A stretch of DNA of 64,000 nucleotides from Caenorhabditis elegans (Eukaryota; Nematoda; Chromadorea; Rhabditida; Rhabditidae), in NCBI RefSeq assembly GCF_000002985.6, contig NC_003280.10:15000501-15064500 (forward strand), read 5' to 3'. Below the pieces are notes generated by a model. That model had not been told where the DNA came from. It saw only the letters and a list, made by a program, of their open reading frames with translations, and ran no database searches. Of this stretch, positions 63,407 to 64,000 are shown one piece after another; the first letter of the stretch is position 1, and each line of letters begins with the position of its first letter. The position numbers and the translations under genes were made by a program.

Positions 63407-64000
63407 CAATAATAATAATTAAAAAAAATTTCGGAATTATTTTTTTGGAAATTTAGAAATGTTTCAAAAAGTTAAGTCTCCGTAAAAATCAATAAAATTC
63501 CAAAAAATAAGAAAATCATATTTTTTCTCAATTTCTAAATTAAAAAAAGTTTAAATTTCAGAAATTCCAAAAATTGCAAAATTCAAGAAAAAAATTCGTA
63601 AAAAACAATAGAAATTTACACCTTTTTGAACGTTTTTTTGGATTTTTGCAATTTTTCATTTTTTGGACTTTGTTGATTTTTTCGGAAATTTTGTTTTGGA
63701 ATTATCTGGGGTTTTTTTTTGGAAATTTAGAAATGTTTCAAAGATTTTAAAGTTTTCTTAAAATTAATTAATTTAATTTAATCAATAAGATTCCAAAAAA
63801 AACAATCAAAAATCATATTTCTTCTCAATTTCTGAATTTTTAAAAATTTCTAAATTTCCGAAATTCCAAAGATTTGGAAAAATCAAAAAAACTTCCCAAA
63901 ATTTCTCACTTTCTGTTAAAATAAATAGAGACCTTTGGATATTTGTTGGATTTTATGCATTTTTTTCGGAAATTCAAAAAATTACCAAAATTTTGAAATT
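63407..64000. other. Right end, no gene seen
   Basis: AT-rich, with a loosely duplicated 'ttttggaaatttagaaatgt' word at 63443 and 63718. Nothing coding is supported. Confidence 0.7.

Overview
The window looks like nematode nuclear DNA, most likely Caenorhabditis elegans or a very close relative. It is AT-rich. Coding exons are short and interrupted by introns with GT donors and the worm-type TTTTCAG acceptor, genes are dense on both strands, and the repeats (degenerate 'ttgccgatttgccggaa' arrays, palindromic elements, heat-shock-element arrays) are of the kind common on C. elegans autosome arms. I derived exon/intron models by eye. Reading frame is preserved across every junction I propose; no alignment or expression data were available.

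Layout. 1-1318: an intron full of Helitron-type arrays (heat-shock elements, E2F-like sites), then the last exon of a Cys-loop ligand-gated channel (+). 1595-3037: an unrecognised single-exon gene (-), convergent with it. 4524-9911: an eight-exon ATAD5/ELG1-like PCNA-unloader ATPase (-). It shares a short divergent promoter region with an unrecognised five-exon, 254-residue protein (+, 10292-12859). 13002-13828: a small four-exon gene for a 91-residue secreted peptide (-). 13829-18723: repeats only. 18724-25195: a twelve-exon SLC7 cationic-amino-acid-transporter-like protein (+) whose introns carry many copies of one hairpin repeat. 25696-36532: cap-1 mRNA 2'-O-methyltransferase CMTR1 (+), nine exons, with a local triplication around exon 6. 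37500-38706: a PET100-like cytochrome oxidase assembly factor (+), followed 209 bp later by a TRIP4/ASC-1 homologue (+, 38916-48355). These two are probably co-transcribed. The TRIP4 introns have collected an LTR-like element and several palindromic elements. 48356-51584: nested inverted and tandem repeats.

The most unusual region is 51.6-63.1 kb. Two near-identical inverted arms of about 2.73 kb (52481-55215 and 59290-62022) flank a 4.1 kb spacer. Exons of what appears to be a single gene are scattered over it: X (62932-63128, -), Y (57696-58350, +), Z (in both arms) and W (51585-52028, -). Only if the spacer is flipped do X-Y-Z-W become collinear on the minus strand, and then all splice phases match. 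In the orientation given, X cannot join Z in frame, and Y joins the right-hand Z, which has no W. This is either a real recombination-driven inversion or an assembly orientation error.

The housekeeping genes do not form one pathway: DNA replication clamp unloading, mRNA capping, mitochondrial complex IV assembly and a transcription/ribosome-quality cofactor. Their grouping is the usual dense worm arrangement.
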